DNA from: an uncultured Actinomycetes bacterium
GTDB lineage: Bacteria; Actinomycetota; Actinomycetes; Mycobacteriales; Nakamurellaceae
DNA length: 28,535 nt
NCBI GenBank assembly: GCA_937926105.1
Contig: CALANS010000103.1
Span: 1-28,535 of the forward strand
Direction: 5' to 3'
The position numbers were made by a program, and so were the translations under genes. Positions 1 to 8,584 of the stretch are shown here, piece by piece. Each line of letters starts with the position of its first letter. The first letter of the stretch is position 1. The notes beneath the pieces were generated by a model that worked only from the letters and a program-made list of their open reading frames with translations, was not told the origin of the DNA and searched no databases.

Positions 1-1
1 G

Positions 2-484
2 CCGCTGACCCGGACGTCAACCTTCCGCCGCTATGCGCCGCGGGTGCTGCCGATACTCGAGACGGCGATGACGTTCATCAGCCGCGGCCGCGTCCAGGTG
101 GCCGGCCTGCTCGTGCCCGCCCTGGAGCTCCGGACGGTCGGTGCCCGAACGGGGCTCACGCGCCGCACGCGGCTGATGTACGTGCCGGACGGCCCGGGCC
201 GCGCCATCGTCGCCGGCACCAACTTCGGCCGCAGCAACCACCCGGCGTGGACGGCGAATCTGCGCGCTCATCCCGACGCCACCATCGTGGTGCAGGGGCG
301 CGAAATACCGGTCCACGCCGTGGAAATCCCTGATGCCGAGCTGGATTCGATCTGGGAACGGACCGAACGGCAGTGGCCCGGATACCGTTCATACGAGCGG
401 GCGTCCGGACGGACTGTCCGGATGTTCCGTTTGGCCACAGCGTGGGCGCCCACAAGTGACGCGGGCCCACCGTCTGCGGGCTGA
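2..484 (+). CDS. Deazaflavin (F420)-dependent nitroreductase family protein, 5' end outside window
   Basis: The open frame is already running at the left edge (codons from base 2 read LTRTSTFRRYAPRVLP), so the start lies outside; the GTG at 44 is probably internal. The body resembles the DUF385/Ddn family of small split-barrel proteins that bind F420H2 or flavin and reduce quinones or nitro compounds. Seen are a TGLTRRTRLMYVPDG strand segment, then GTNFGRSNHPAWTANLRAHPDA, matching the family's typical 'G..HPAWYxNLxAxPxV' block, and a C-terminal YRSYERASGRTVRMFRL helix-strand. The last about 17 residues (from ATAWAPT) look like a non-family extension read from the junction with the convergent remnant just downstream. 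The substrate cannot be told from sequence. Confidence 0.75.
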   Translation, partial: PLTRTSTFRRYAPRVLPILETAMTFISRGRVQVAGLLVPALELRTVGARTGLTRRTRLMYVPDGPGRAIVAGTNFGRSNHPAWTANLRAHPDATIVVQGREIPVHAVEIPDAELDSIWERTERQWPGYRSYERASGRTVRMFRLATAWAPTSDAGPPSAG

Positions 485-495
485 ACGGCGCCGAC

Positions 496-752
496 TCCGA
501 TCTCGACGGTCACCGCCGGGTCCGCGAGAAGATTGAGATACCACTGCGGATGCCGCATCGCGCCGGAGTTCGAGGCGACCACGATCAGCCGCTGCCCGAC
601 GCGCGCGAACATCATCGGTGTGGTGCGCGCCTGCCCCGTGCGTCGCCATTCGCGCCCAGCAGCATCGTGTCGCGGGGCATCCGCATCGGCGGTCCCGAGC
701 GAAGCTGGGCGACCGCCTTGTCATTCATCGCACGCATGTCCACAAGGTCCAT
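496..752 (-). pseudogene. Truncated, frameshifted second deazaflavin-dependent nitroreductase paralogue
   Basis: Reading leftward from ATG at 752 (or 728, MNDKAVAQL) the frame gives a family-like N-terminus up to LLGANGDARG. It must then shift by one base near the CCCC run at 634-637 to continue as QARTTPMMFARVGQRL and the diagnostic SGAMRHPQWYLNLLADP block. Similarity stops at VTVEIG (about base 496), only 12 bases from the stop of the convergent paralogue at 484, so about the last 35 residues are missing. After 496 the frame merely reads antisense through the neighbouring gene. This is a remnant of a paralogue that lost its 3' end, plus one indel that could be a sequencing error. Confidence 0.65.
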
Positions 753-837
753 TGTTCCGCTGCGGCAGTCAGTGGTCGCGCGGGTGCTGTTCCCGATCAC
801 ATGCTGGCGACCGCTGGCGCCGGGTAGATGGTGACAA

Positions 838-1608
838 CTACGCAATGCCGCCACCGTCGACCACGAGGGCCGAGCCGGTGACGAACGAGGCTGCGTCCGA
901 GGCGAGCCACACCACGGCTGCGGCGATTTCGGAGGGTTTGCCCATCCGGCGCAGCGGCCGGTCGGCGGACTCAGCCAGGAAGGCGTCCTCGTTCTCGCCG
1001 AGTTGCTGCGCCTCGCTCCGCAGCATGCCAGTGTCGGTGTCACCGGGATTGACGGAGTTCACCCGGATGCCGGCGGGGCCGTGGTCGATGGCCAGCGCTC
1101 GGGTCATGTTCACGACGGCGCCCTTGGACGCGCAGTACGAGAGCGCATTGCCGCCGCCCTTGAGCCCCCACCCGGAACCGGTGTTGATGATGGAGCCGCT
1201 GCCGGCCGCCGCCATGACAGGCACCGCGAATTTGCACATCAGGAAGATGGATCGCACGTTCACGGCCATCACCCTGTCCCACTCCTCGACGGTGGTGCCG
1301 ATGGCGTCGGCGCGGCGGATGATCCCCGCGTTGTTGTGCAGTATGTCGAGACCTCCGAACACGTCGACGACTTCGCGGACGATGCGTTCGCAGTCCGCGG
1401 CGCCGGACACGTCTGCGGTGATCGCGGCCGCCCGCCCACCGGCGGCTTCTATCCGCTGCGCGGTTGCGGCAGCGCCTTCTGTGGAGATGTCGACGACCGC
1501 GACGGCGGCGCCCTCGGCGGCCAGGGCAATCGCGGAGGCTGCGCCGATGCCTCCCCCTGCGCCGGTGACGATGGCGCGCTTGCCTTCGAGAACCAGTGCT
1601 GCACTCAT
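838..1608 (-). CDS. Classical SDR-family NAD(P)-dependent oxidoreductase
   Basis: 256 residues, usual length for classical short-chain dehydrogenases. Cofactor loop TGAGGGIG is at residues 15-22, an acidic residue ends strand 2 (VVDIS, D40; suggests NAD(H) preference), NNAG is at 92-95, and the catalytic set is S145 (INTGSGWG), Y158 and K162 (SYCASKG). [13 protein letters not shown] and the terminal [12 protein letters not shown] are typical. It oxidises or reduces an alcohol/carbonyl of unknown identity. Its ATG overlaps the TGA of the ATP-NAD-kinase-like gene (ATGA, 1605-1608), so it is the last cistron of the GH42-gcvPA-gcvPB-NADK-SDR operon. By context it may act on a sugar- or amino-acid-derived alcohol; the substrate is not inferable. 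Confidence 0.9.
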   Translation of the reverse strand: MSAALVLEGKRAIVTGAGGGIGAASAIALAAEGAAVAVVDISTEGAAATAQRIEAAGGRAAAITADVSGAADCERIVREVVDVFGGLDILHNNAGIIRRADAIGTTVEEWDRVMAVNVRSIFLMCKFAVPVMAAAGSGSIINTGSGWGLKGGGNALSYCASKGAVVNMTRALAIDHGPAGIRVNSVNPGDTDTGMLRSEAQQLGENEDAFLAESADRPLRRMGKPSEIAAAVVWLASDAASFVTGSALVVDGGGIA

Positions 1609-2777
1609 GCCGATCTCCTGTCGTGGTGGTCAACTTGCGTCGAAAACGATTGCCCTATACGGCATATCGTCCATTGCCGTGGTCCGGTGAGAACCCGTCG
1701 GTAGCCGGACAGCTCCTCATCTAGGGCGGCGTCACCGGTATCGACGAGCAGTGGCCGACCTCCAAGTGCGATGAGTTTGGACTCCGCGGCGAGGATGACG
1801 ATGTTCGCCGGACCGCAGGCCCGAATGACGCGGGGTGAGACCTGCTGGTTCCCCCGTCCGAGCACGAATCCCTGCCCGCCGATGACACTGACCACGATGC
1901 GGAGTGGGCCGCGCTCGGCCCAGTCGTACAGCTCCGGCTCGCTGACACCGGAGGCGCGAATCTCTCCGTCGCAGACGATGTCGACGCCGAGCAGGGTGGG
2001 CTCCAGCCCTAGCGCCCTGGACACGGCCGCTGTGGTTCCGCCGGGGCCCAGCGCGGTCGGGACGCCGTCGGACACGAGGTGTGCCGCGGCAGCGGCCAGC
2101 GCGGCGACCTCGCCGGCAGCGTTCGCGGCCGACGGGGCCTTGCGGGGCTGCACGACGGGTGAGACCGGGACCCGCAGCGCCGCCGTCAATCGGGGTGCTA
2201 CTCGGCCTCCACGGAGCGCCGCTTCGTCCAGGTCGACCACTTCGGCCAGTGTCGTCGCGGTGGCTCGGCCAGATGCGACGCGGTCCGCGACGCACGCTGC
2301 TGCCCGCGCGTCGGTCGCAAAGCAGCCTGAATACATCTTCACCCCGCTCGGGATGCCGAGCGCCGTCACCGTCTCCCCGCAGCCCGCGGCGACGTCGGTG
2401 GCGGTGCCATCGCCGCCCGCGAAGAGCAGCAGGTCGACAGCCGTCTCGGCGAGAGCGGCCGCGCAGGAACGGGTGTCGGCCGCCGAGGTCGGCTCGCCGA
2501 CCGTCAGATCGAGCACCTGGTGCGGCACACCGGCAGCGCGAGCTGTCGCCGCACCCATGTCGCCCGGAGCGACCAGCAGGAGCGCCGCCCCGGACTCGAG
2601 GTGCACGCGGATCGCCCGCAGCACCTCAACGGCCCGGTCGGCGGCGTGCGAACGCCCACCACGCAGGGCGGCGTCGTGCTGGACACCCTGGCCATCGCTG
2701 CCGGCAAGACCGGCTGCCCCGCCGATGCCGGCGATCGGATTCACGATGAGCCCGATCACGACCTCGGCCACGGTCAC
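1605..2777 (-). CDS. ATP-NAD kinase / AcoX-like family protein
   Basis: 390 residues starting at GTG 2777, chosen because GTGA overlaps the stop of the gcvPB-like gene and the protein then opens with the typical strand [15 protein letters not shown]. The NAD-kinase superfold motif GGDGT is at residues 121-125 within [15 protein letters not shown]. Other family landmarks are [26 protein letters not shown] and [18 protein letters not shown]. It is longer than housekeeping NAD kinase and fits the COG3199/AcoX group, known from acetoin dehydrogenase operons. Whether this group phosphorylates NAD in vivo is not settled as far as I know. Its position after P-protein-like genes echoes AcoX beside a lipoyl-dependent complex, so a role tied to that enzyme is inferred. 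Confidence 0.8.
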   Translation of the reverse strand: MTVAEVVIGLIVNPIAGIGGAAGLAGSDGQGVQHDAALRGGRSHAADRAVEVLRAIRVHLESGAALLLVAPGDMGAATARAAGVPHQVLDLTVGEPTSAADTRSCAAALAETAVDLLLFAGGDGTATDVAAGCGETVTALGIPSGVKMYSGCFATDARAAACVADRVASGRATATTLAEVVDLDEAALRGGRVAPRLTAALRVPVSPVVQPRKAPSAANAAGEVAALAAAAAHLVSDGVPTALGPGGTTAAVSRALGLEPTLLGVDIVCDGEIRASGVSEPELYDWAERGPLRIVVSVIGGQGFVLGRGNQQVSPRVIRACGPANIVILAAESKLIALGGRPLLVDTGDAALDEELSGYRRVLTGPRQWTICRIGQSFSTQVDHHDRRSA

Positions 2778-4345
2778 GGTGTCACGCCCTCGCCGAAGTA
2801 CTTGCGGCGGTACGCGCGCCAGGTGACGGCCCAGCGATCAGGGTCGTCGAGGTCCTCGTCGCCGGCCTGATGCACGGTCTGGCGATGGGGTGCGGTGCGC
2901 ACCGTCTCGGGGTCCTCGCGGGCCTCCCGGGCCACCTCCGCAACGATGCGGGCGTATTCGTCGAGCTCGGCGCGTGAGTAGGACTCGGTCGGCTCCAAGG
3001 TGAACGGTTCGGGGATGACGAACGGGTGGTGGCTCGTCCAGTAATGCGTGCCGAAATCGGCGATACGCCAACCGATCTGCTCCGTCGTCACACCTGTCTC
3101 GTCGGCAAGCTGCTGCCAGGTGTAGCGAACCTGCTCCACCCGGTCCGGCGTGGCGGGGTAGCCCATCGATGCACCGGGGACGGCGAGGATCCGGGCGGCG
3201 AGATAGTTGTTGTTCAGGGCGGCGACCTCGGCGACCTCCCGCAGCCCCTCTGCGCCCATCGTCATGATCCAGGTGTAGGCGCGCACGATGTTCGGGATCA
3301 CCCCGTAGAACGGGGAGACCTTGCCGATGGACAGCGGCCGGTCGGCATCCAGCCGGAATGTGCCGTCGGCGTCGCGGACCACGACCGGTCCCGGCAGGAA
3401 CGGCTCCAGCGCGGCGCTGACGCAGGACGCCCCTGCGGCCGGTCCGCCACAGGCATGAGGGGTGGAGAACGTCTTGTGCAGGTTGAAGTGGCTCAGGTCG
3501 AAGCCGGCCTCGCGAGCGCGGGTGATGCCCAGGATGCCGTTCGCATTGGCCTGGTCATAGCAGGCGAGACCACCGGCCGCGTGCACGATCTCGACGAATT
3601 CGCGAATGCGCGGATTGTAGATTCCGGTGTCCTCCGGGTTCGTGATGAGCAGCGCCGCCGTGCGGTCGGATACGGCGACCTTCAGCGCCTCGATGTCCGG
3701 ATAGCCATTCGCGTCCGGCTGCAGAGTGATGACGGTGAAGCCGGCCGTCTTGGCGCAGGCCGCGTTCGACGGATGCGAGAACGCCGTGGTGATGATCTCG
3801 GTGCGCTGGTCGGCCTCGCCCCGAGCGGCGTGATAGCCGCGGATCATGGACACGTTCGCCCAGATCGCTGCGGAACCGGCCGCCGGTTGCACGCTCACCG
3901 CGTCCATGCCGGAGATCTCGGCGAGCATCCGCTCCAGGCGGTAGATGATCTCCAGCGTCCCCTGCGCATCGGCCACGTCCTGAGCGGGGTGCGCGTCGAT
4001 GAGCCGGGCGTCGCGGATCGCGACCTCGTTGATCTTCGGCGAATACTTCATCGTGCAGGTGCCCTGGCCGACGTCGATATTGAAGTCGGCACCGAGGTTC
4101 TCCTGAGACAGGCGCACGTAGTGCCGCAGCACCTGAGGCTGTGAGAGTTCCGGTAACGCAGGCGGTGTCGCACGCGCCAGCACCGGCGGCAAGGTCACAT
4201 TGGGTTCGCCGATAGCCGGGTCGGGTCCGGTGACGCCGACGCCGCGCGAGCCGGGTGTGCTCAGTTCGAAGACGATCGGCTCGTCCCAGCGCGCCTGGTG
4301 GAATCGACGCAGCGGCGGCTTCGGGGCGACAGGCAGGCGGCTCAT
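2774..4345 (-). CDS. gcvPB-like: Divergent glycine decarboxylase P-protein subunit 2-like protein (PLP enzyme)
   Basis: The start at ATG 4345 (MSRLPVAPKP, 523 residues) is preferred because it forms an ATGA overlap with the upstream gene; longer in-frame starts only read antisense of that gene. Fold type I PLP features: TCTMKYSPKINE (97-108), SGMDAVSVQPAAGS, D264 in CYDQAN for the pyridine nitrogen, and HK at 290-291 (FNLHKTFSTPH, K291 the Schiff-base lysine). Several motifs I recall as near-invariant in GcvPB differ: YPLGSCTMK reads DVGQGTCTMK, QPAAGAHGE reads QPAAGSAAI, SAHGTNPAS reads AFSHPSNAA, and PHGGGGPGxG reads PHACGGPAAG. No gcvT or gcvH is present. It probably forms a heterodimer with the preceding gene product and decarboxylates or deaminates something other than, or besides, glycine. 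Function is inferred only. Confidence 0.8.
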   Translation of the reverse strand: MSRLPVAPKPPLRRFHQARWDEPIVFELSTPGSRGVGVTGPDPAIGEPNVTLPPVLARATPPALPELSQPQVLRHYVRLSQENLGADFNIDVGQGTCTMKYSPKINEVAIRDARLIDAHPAQDVADAQGTLEIIYRLERMLAEISGMDAVSVQPAAGSAAIWANVSMIRGYHAARGEADQRTEIITTAFSHPSNAACAKTAGFTVITLQPDANGYPDIEALKVAVSDRTAALLITNPEDTGIYNPRIREFVEIVHAAGGLACYDQANANGILGITRAREAGFDLSHFNLHKTFSTPHACGGPAAGASCVSAALEPFLPGPVVVRDADGTFRLDADRPLSIGKVSPFYGVIPNIVRAYTWIMTMGAEGLREVAEVAALNNNYLAARILAVPGASMGYPATPDRVEQVRYTWQQLADETGVTTEQIGWRIADFGTHYWTSHHPFVIPEPFTLEPTESYSRAELDEYARIVAEVAREAREDPETVRTAPHRQTVHQAGDEDLDDPDRWAVTWRAYRRKYFGEGVTP

Positions 4346-5757
4346 CGAGCGCTCCCTTCGGTGGCGAGGCGGCCCGCGAGGGTGCCGGCGGAGGGGATGG
4401 AACCGGCTGTTTCCGCGAAAAGCTCTACGAGACGGTCGATATCGCTCACCGAGTGGACCTCCGTCACGCACACCAGCAGGGTCACGTCATCGATGACGAT
4501 GCCCGGCTCGATGCCTGCCAACCTGCCGAGGACAACCCACTCGCGCGCGCTGCGTCCGCTGCCGGACACGTCGAGGGCGAATTCGCGGAAGTGCGGCAAG
4601 GCGGCCGACGGTACCGCAAGGCCTGGTACGTCGGCGAGGGAGCGCAACGCGTACCGGGTGTGCGCGAGGACGGTCTCGCCGACCTCGCGCATGCCTGCCG
4701 GTCCCATCAGCGACAGATAGACGGCGGCGGCGATACCCCAGAGCGCAGCGGCGGTACCCACCCACTCCTTCCCGTCCTCGCGGATCGCGAAAGATGTTCT
4801 CTCGTAGGCGACATCGCCGAAGCCGTATTCGCCGGGTACGCGGGTGGCGGCGATGCCGAACAGCCGGGACGGCAACTCCATGACGTACCGGACCTCGTCG
4901 CGCACGGCGATGAAGCCACCGTGCCCGCCGCCGAACCACTGATGCACACCGAGGGATTGGATGTCGCCGCACACGATGTCCGCACCGAGTTCGGCGGGCG
5001 GGGCGACGACCCCCAGCGAGATCGGATCCGTGTAGACGACCAGCTCCGCCCCGGCGTCATGGGCGATGGCGGCCAGGTCCGGCAGCTCGGCGTGCACCAC
5101 GCCGTGGTAGTCGGGGGTCTCGACGTAGATCGCCGCGGTATCGGGTCCGACGGCGGCGCGGACAGCGTCCAGGTCGATGACGCCGTCCGCCGCGGCGGGC
5201 AGCACGTCGAGGTCGAGAGCCCGCGCGCAGTAGTCGCCGATACGGCTCCGTTTGTCCGCCCCAATGGCGCCGACGAGCAGCACTCTGCCGCGACCCGTCA
5301 TGCGTCCGGCCATGCGGAGCGCCGTCGAGGCCGCTTGGAAGCCGTCGTAGACGGGCACGTTGACGACGTCCATGGTGAGCATCTCGCCCATCTGCGAGCA
5401 GTACTCGAACAGTGCCTGGAAGCGGCCGTGGTCCTCGTAGGGTTCGCCGGCGTAGGCGGTGAGGAATTCGCCGCGGTTGATGACCTCGTCCACCACGGCG
5501 GGAACGTCATGGGGGAAGGTGCCGCCGCCGAGGAAGCATAGTTTTCGCTCCGGGGACGCATTCTTCGCGAGCAGGCCGCGAACGTGCCGGAGCAGTTCGG
5601 CTTCGGACCTGGCCGGGGCGGGCAGGTCGAGGGGACGATCGAGGCGCAGGTCGGCGGGGATGGCCCGATACAGGTCCTCGGTCGATTCGAGGCCGATCGC
5701 GTCGAGCATTGCCTGCTTCACGGCGGGCACCGAGTTCGGAATGTAGGGATGGATCAT
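4342..5757 (-). CDS. gcvPA-like: Divergent glycine decarboxylase P-protein subunit 1-like protein
   Basis: 471 residues, normal length for GcvPA (about 450). The N-terminus HPYIPNSVPAVKQAMLDAIG, the RPLDLP segment, CFLGGGTFPHDVPAVVDEVI, LYLSLMGPAGMREVGE and the closing LLVCVTEVHSVSDIDRLVE match the family. Divergence from the canonical subunit, by memory: FLTAYTPYQPExSQG reads FLTAYAGEPYEDHG (98-111), and the KATSNICTNQ segment reads KEWVGTAAAL. In split P-proteins this subunit completes the active site of GcvPB, so parallel changes in both suggest an altered substrate pocket rather than decay. The start overlaps the GH42 stop (ATGA, 5754-5757) and the stop overlaps the gcvPB-like start (4342-4345), implying translational coupling and fixed stoichiometry. 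Confidence 0.8.
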   Translation of the reverse strand: MIHPYIPNSVPAVKQAMLDAIGLESTEDLYRAIPADLRLDRPLDLPAPARSEAELLRHVRGLLAKNASPERKLCFLGGGTFPHDVPAVVDEVINRGEFLTAYAGEPYEDHGRFQALFEYCSQMGEMLTMDVVNVPVYDGFQAASTALRMAGRMTGRGRVLLVGAIGADKRSRIGDYCARALDLDVLPAAADGVIDLDAVRAAVGPDTAAIYVETPDYHGVVHAELPDLAAIAHDAGAELVVYTDPISLGVVAPPAELGADIVCGDIQSLGVHQWFGGGHGGFIAVRDEVRYVMELPSRLFGIAATRVPGEYGFGDVAYERTSFAIREDGKEWVGTAAALWGIAAAVYLSLMGPAGMREVGETVLAHTRYALRSLADVPGLAVPSAALPHFREFALDVSGSGRSAREWVVLGRLAGIEPGIVIDDVTLLVCVTEVHSVSDIDRLVELFAETAGSIPSAGTLAGRLATEGSAR

Positions 5758-7775
5758 CGGTTGTCCCCTCTCGTGGCCGCTGCGGCGGCGGCTCCATGGC
5801 GAACGATGGCGACGCCGCGTGGCGGCAATCGCAGCTGACCGGCGGACACTGCCCCGGTGATGAGGTCCTCGCCGACCGGTGCCGCCGCGTCGACGGCGGT
5901 GTCACCGTGGTTGAGCAGGAACAGGTATGACGTTGTCCCGTCGCTGCGCTCCACCCGCTCGATCCCGTCTGGCGCGGGCACGATGCCGCAGGCGGCCAGC
6001 ACGAGATCGCAGACCGGACCGGCGTCGACAGGCAGGTAGCTCACGTACCAGGCGCTGCCGGCTCCGTGCTTCTTGCGGGTGAGGGCGGGCAGGCCGTCGA
6101 GAACGCCTCCGGTATAGGCCCCGACGACGTCGGCGTCGGCGGCGCGTAGCCATTCGGTCCAGATGGTCGCCGTATCGACGGAGCCGGCGATATCGATGGC
6201 GGCGGAGGCGTTCTCAGCAAGCGGCCACACCTCGTCGACACGGACGCCGAGGAGGTCGGCGAGCGGTCCGGGGGCGCCGCCGCAGTGGGCATGGGCGTCG
6301 CCGTTGACGACGCCGCTGAACGGCCCGACCAGGAGCGTCCCACCTGCCGCTACATAGGCATTCCAGCGGTTCGCGTCTGCTTCGCGCAGCAGGTAGCTGT
6401 TGGGAGCGACGACCAGCCGGTACTCCGCCAGGTCGTCATCGGGACGAACGAAGTCGATGGTGACGCCCGCGTGATAGAGCGCGCGATAGAACGGCTGGAG
6501 AGCGGCGCGCCAGCGCATGAGGACGGACGGCATCGACTCGTCCGCGTCGAGCGCCCACCAGTTGTCCCAGTCCAGGATAATCGCGGCGTCCGCCGTGATA
6601 CGGGTGCCTGCGACCTCGTCGATGGCTGCGAGTTCGGTGCCGAGGACGGTGATCTCACGAAATATCCTGGTCTCCGTCCCTGCGGCGGGCAGCATGGTGG
6701 AGTGGTGCAGTTCGGAGCCGAATCGCGGCGCCCGCCATTGGAAGAACAGCGCGCCATCACTGCCGCGCGCAATCGCCTGGTAGCTGCCGAGCCGCATGAT
6801 GCCGGGCCGCTTGGGGACATTGATCGGTCGCCAGGAGACGGCACTGGGCGCTTGTTCCAGCAACAGCCATGGCTTGCGCCGTCCCAGCGAACGCATGAGG
6901 TCGTAGTTGCGGGCGGCGTCGAGGTGCGCATGCGGATCGGCCGGGTCTGGGTAGGCGTCATCGGTGACGACGTCGAGTTCTGCGGCGAAGCGCCAGTAGT
7001 CGAGCGAGTAGAACATGCTCATGAAGTTCGTGGTCACCGGGACGTTCGGGGTGACGTCGCGGAGCACCGACGTCTCCGCGCGCAGGAGTTCGAGCAGTGC
7101 ATCGGAGGAGAAGCGGCGCCAATCGAGAAGGTGGGAGGGATTGGCCGGGCCCGGCATCCGCCTCGGCGCCGGGATCTGGTCGATGGACCCGTAAACCTGT
7201 CCCCAGTGCCGTGTACCCCAGGCGTCGTTGAGGGCCCCGACGGTTCCGTAGCGTTCGGCGAGCCAGCGACGAAAATGCTCCTGGGAGACGTCACAGAAGC
7301 ACTCGGTGATGTGATCGCCGTACTCGTTCGAGATGTGCCACAGCCGCACGGCCGGATGGGTGCCGTAGCGATCCGCCAGTTCGCGGACGAGAGCGACGGC
7401 ATGGTCGCGGAAAATCGGCGATGACGGGCAATAGCCCTGGCGGGAGCCGAACTCGAGTCGGACGCCGTCGGCGGTCACCGGCTTGATCTCGGGGTGTCCG
7501 GCGATGAGCCACGGCGGCGGGGTAGCCGTCGCGGTCGCGAGATCGACACCGATACCGCCGGCATGCAGGGTGTCGATGACGCGATCCAGCCAGCTGAAGT
7601 CGTATCGCCCGGCTTCCGGCTCGATGATCGACCAGGCAAAGACGCCGATGGTCACGAGGTTGACGCCGGCCGCGCGCATCAGCGAGATGTCCTCGTTCCA
7701 CACGTCTTCCGGCCACTGGTCAGGGTTATAGTCGCCGCCGAACGCCAGGGAGTCGGGCCACATCGCGTTCGTCAT
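5754..7775 (-). CDS. Glycoside hydrolase family 42 beta-galactosidase
   Basis: 673 residues, usual for GH42. FGGDYNPDQWPEDVWNEDI opens the TIM barrel, the acid/base Glu is E151 in WHISNEYGDH, and the nucleophile is E307 in WLLLEQAPSAVSWR; a trimerisation/Rossmann-like middle domain and a small beta domain follow. It lacks a signal peptide, so it acts in the cytoplasm on imported galactosides (some family members cleave arabinosides). From ATG 7775 the AGGAG sits flush against the start; ATG 7763 (MWPDSLAFGG) has better spacing and may be the true start. It is the first gene of the leftward operon, divergent from the GntR gene, with a promoter and operator between them. Confidence 0.93.
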   Translation of the reverse strand: MTNAMWPDSLAFGGDYNPDQWPEDVWNEDISLMRAAGVNLVTIGVFAWSIIEPEAGRYDFSWLDRVIDTLHAGGIGVDLATATATPPPWLIAGHPEIKPVTADGVRLEFGSRQGYCPSSPIFRDHAVALVRELADRYGTHPAVRLWHISNEYGDHITECFCDVSQEHFRRWLAERYGTVGALNDAWGTRHWGQVYGSIDQIPAPRRMPGPANPSHLLDWRRFSSDALLELLRAETSVLRDVTPNVPVTTNFMSMFYSLDYWRFAAELDVVTDDAYPDPADPHAHLDAARNYDLMRSLGRRKPWLLLEQAPSAVSWRPINVPKRPGIMRLGSYQAIARGSDGALFFQWRAPRFGSELHHSTMLPAAGTETRIFREITVLGTELAAIDEVAGTRITADAAIILDWDNWWALDADESMPSVLMRWRAALQPFYRALYHAGVTIDFVRPDDDLAEYRLVVAPNSYLLREADANRWNAYVAAGGTLLVGPFSGVVNGDAHAHCGGAPGPLADLLGVRVDEVWPLAENASAAIDIAGSVDTATIWTEWLRAADADVVGAYTGGVLDGLPALTRKKHGAGSAWYVSYLPVDAGPVCDLVLAACGIVPAPDGIERVERSDGTTSYLFLLNHGDTAVDAAAPVGEDLITGAVSAGQLRLPPRGVAIVRHGAAAAAATRGDNR

Positions 7776-7815
7776 CTCCTGGGTTCGATGGGTGGTGGCG
7801 GGAAGTGCAACGCAT

Positions 7816-7832
7816 CTGTACTCAGTATACAG
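7816..7832. promoter_or_regulatory. Inverted-repeat operator, probable GntR binding site 1
   Basis: CTGTACTCAGTATACAG: arms CTGTAC and ATACAG with a 5-base centre, one mismatch from a perfect palindrome. It lies in the divergent gntR/GH42 intergenic region. A second copy sharing 14 of 17 bases when read on the same (minus) strand precedes the transporter operon at 16704-16720. The form (short half-sites around GTATAC) suits a dimeric GntR/FadR-type protein. Confidence 0.7.
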
Positions 7833-7851
7833 TCTACATTACGCGGAACAA
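7824..7851 (-). promoter_or_regulatory. Leftward promoter of the GH42 operon
   Basis: On the minus strand TTGTTC (7846-7851) is followed after 16 bases by TATACT (7824-7829). The -10 hexamer lies inside the 17-bp inverted repeat, so a bound regulator would block RNA polymerase. Predicted from sequence only. Confidence 0.55.
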
Positions 7852-7897
7852 CTGGTAATGTTGGCGAAATCTTCCGCCTCCGGTCGAGAGGACTGCC

Positions 7898-8548
7898 ATG
7901 GCAATACTGCGGACGAACCTGCGCGACCAGGCGAAGCAGGAAATCCTGACGCGCCTGGCCGCGGGGTCGCTCCTGCCCGGAACGTCGATCAACGAGGTGC
8001 AGCTGGCCGCCGAGCTGAACATCAGCCGCACCCCGTTGCGGGAGGCGCTGATCGCACTGCAGCAGGACGGCGTCATCGTCTCCGAATCGGGCAAGGGTTT
8101 CTCCTGGGCGCCGGTGAGCCTGCAGGAATTCAAGGAGATCACCCCGATCATCGCCGCGCTCGAAGCGCTCGCGCTCACCGAGACGCCGATGGACACACTG
8201 GCGGGGGTCGCTCAGCACATGCTCGAGGTCGCCACCGCGCACAGCGCCGAATCCGAACGGCACAGCGACCTGATCACCGCCGACGACTCCTGGCACGCCC
8301 TCTTCTTGAACGTGTGCCCCAACCGTCGCCTGGTCGAACTCATCGGCAGTCAGAAGACCGCGCTGCACCGCTACGAACGCCTCGTCGTGCGCGACGATGC
8401 CATCGTCCACCGCGTCGCGAAGGAGCACCTCGCCGTCGCCGAATGCCTGCTCGCGGGGGACAAGGTGGGCGCGATAGAAGCGCTCCATCTCAACTGGATC
8501 AACAGCAGGGATCGACTCGTCGCCCAACTCGAGGAGCAGATCGACTGA
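7898..8548 (+). CDS. GntR-family transcriptional regulator with C-terminal FCD-like domain
   Basis: 216 residues. The N-terminal winged helix-turn-helix (about 8-75) contains LAAGSLLPGTSINEVQLAAELNISRTPLREAL, a clear GntR signature. The C-terminal about 130 residues are all-helical with DDSWHALFLNVCPNRRLVELI and HRVAKEHLAVAECLLAGDKVGAIEALHLNW, like the FadR/FCD ligand-binding domain. The start ATG 7898 follows GAGG at a 7-base spacing. It is divergent from the GH42 operon and convergent with the GH63-like gene. It probably represses both operons through the paired 17-bp operators; the inducing ligand is likely a sugar-acid or pathway intermediate, which is inference. Confidence 0.92.
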   Translation: MAILRTNLRDQAKQEILTRLAAGSLLPGTSINEVQLAAELNISRTPLREALIALQQDGVIVSESGKGFSWAPVSLQEFKEITPIIAALEALALTETPMDTLAGVAQHMLEVATAHSAESERHSDLITADDSWHALFLNVCPNRRLVELIGSQKTALHRYERLVVRDDAIVHRVAKEHLAVAECLLAGDKVGAIEALHLNWINSRDRLVAQLEEQID

Positions 8549-8557
8549 GCATCCGTC

Positions 8558-8584
8558 ACGGGGCTGGAGCACCGAGCTTCCCGT
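8558..8584. terminator. Weak hairpin between convergent genes
   Basis: ACGGG (8558-8562) can pair with CCCGT (8580-8584), extended by GCT/AGC with a two-base bulge. It lies in the 35-base gap between the stops of the convergent gntR and GH63-like genes. There is no U-tract, so termination is only suggested by position. Confidence 0.25.

Noticed and set aside
533..1690. Long plus-strand frame antisense to the SDR gene
   Set aside because: Ser/Ala/Pro-rich composition without family motifs; the SDR on the other strand has complete catalytic motifs.
1771..2826. Long plus-strand frame antisense to the ATP-NAD-kinase-like gene
   Set aside because: A by-product of high GC; no recognisable domain, while the minus strand carries GGDGT and operon overlaps.
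4346..4471. 42-residue N-terminal extension of the gcvPB-like protein
   Set aside because: Arg/Pro-rich and overlaps the end of the gcvPA-like gene; the ATGA overlap gives a better start.
7853..7897. Rightward promoter for gntR
   Set aside because: AT-rich hexamers such as TAATGT occur, but no pair with acceptable spacing and consensus could be defended.
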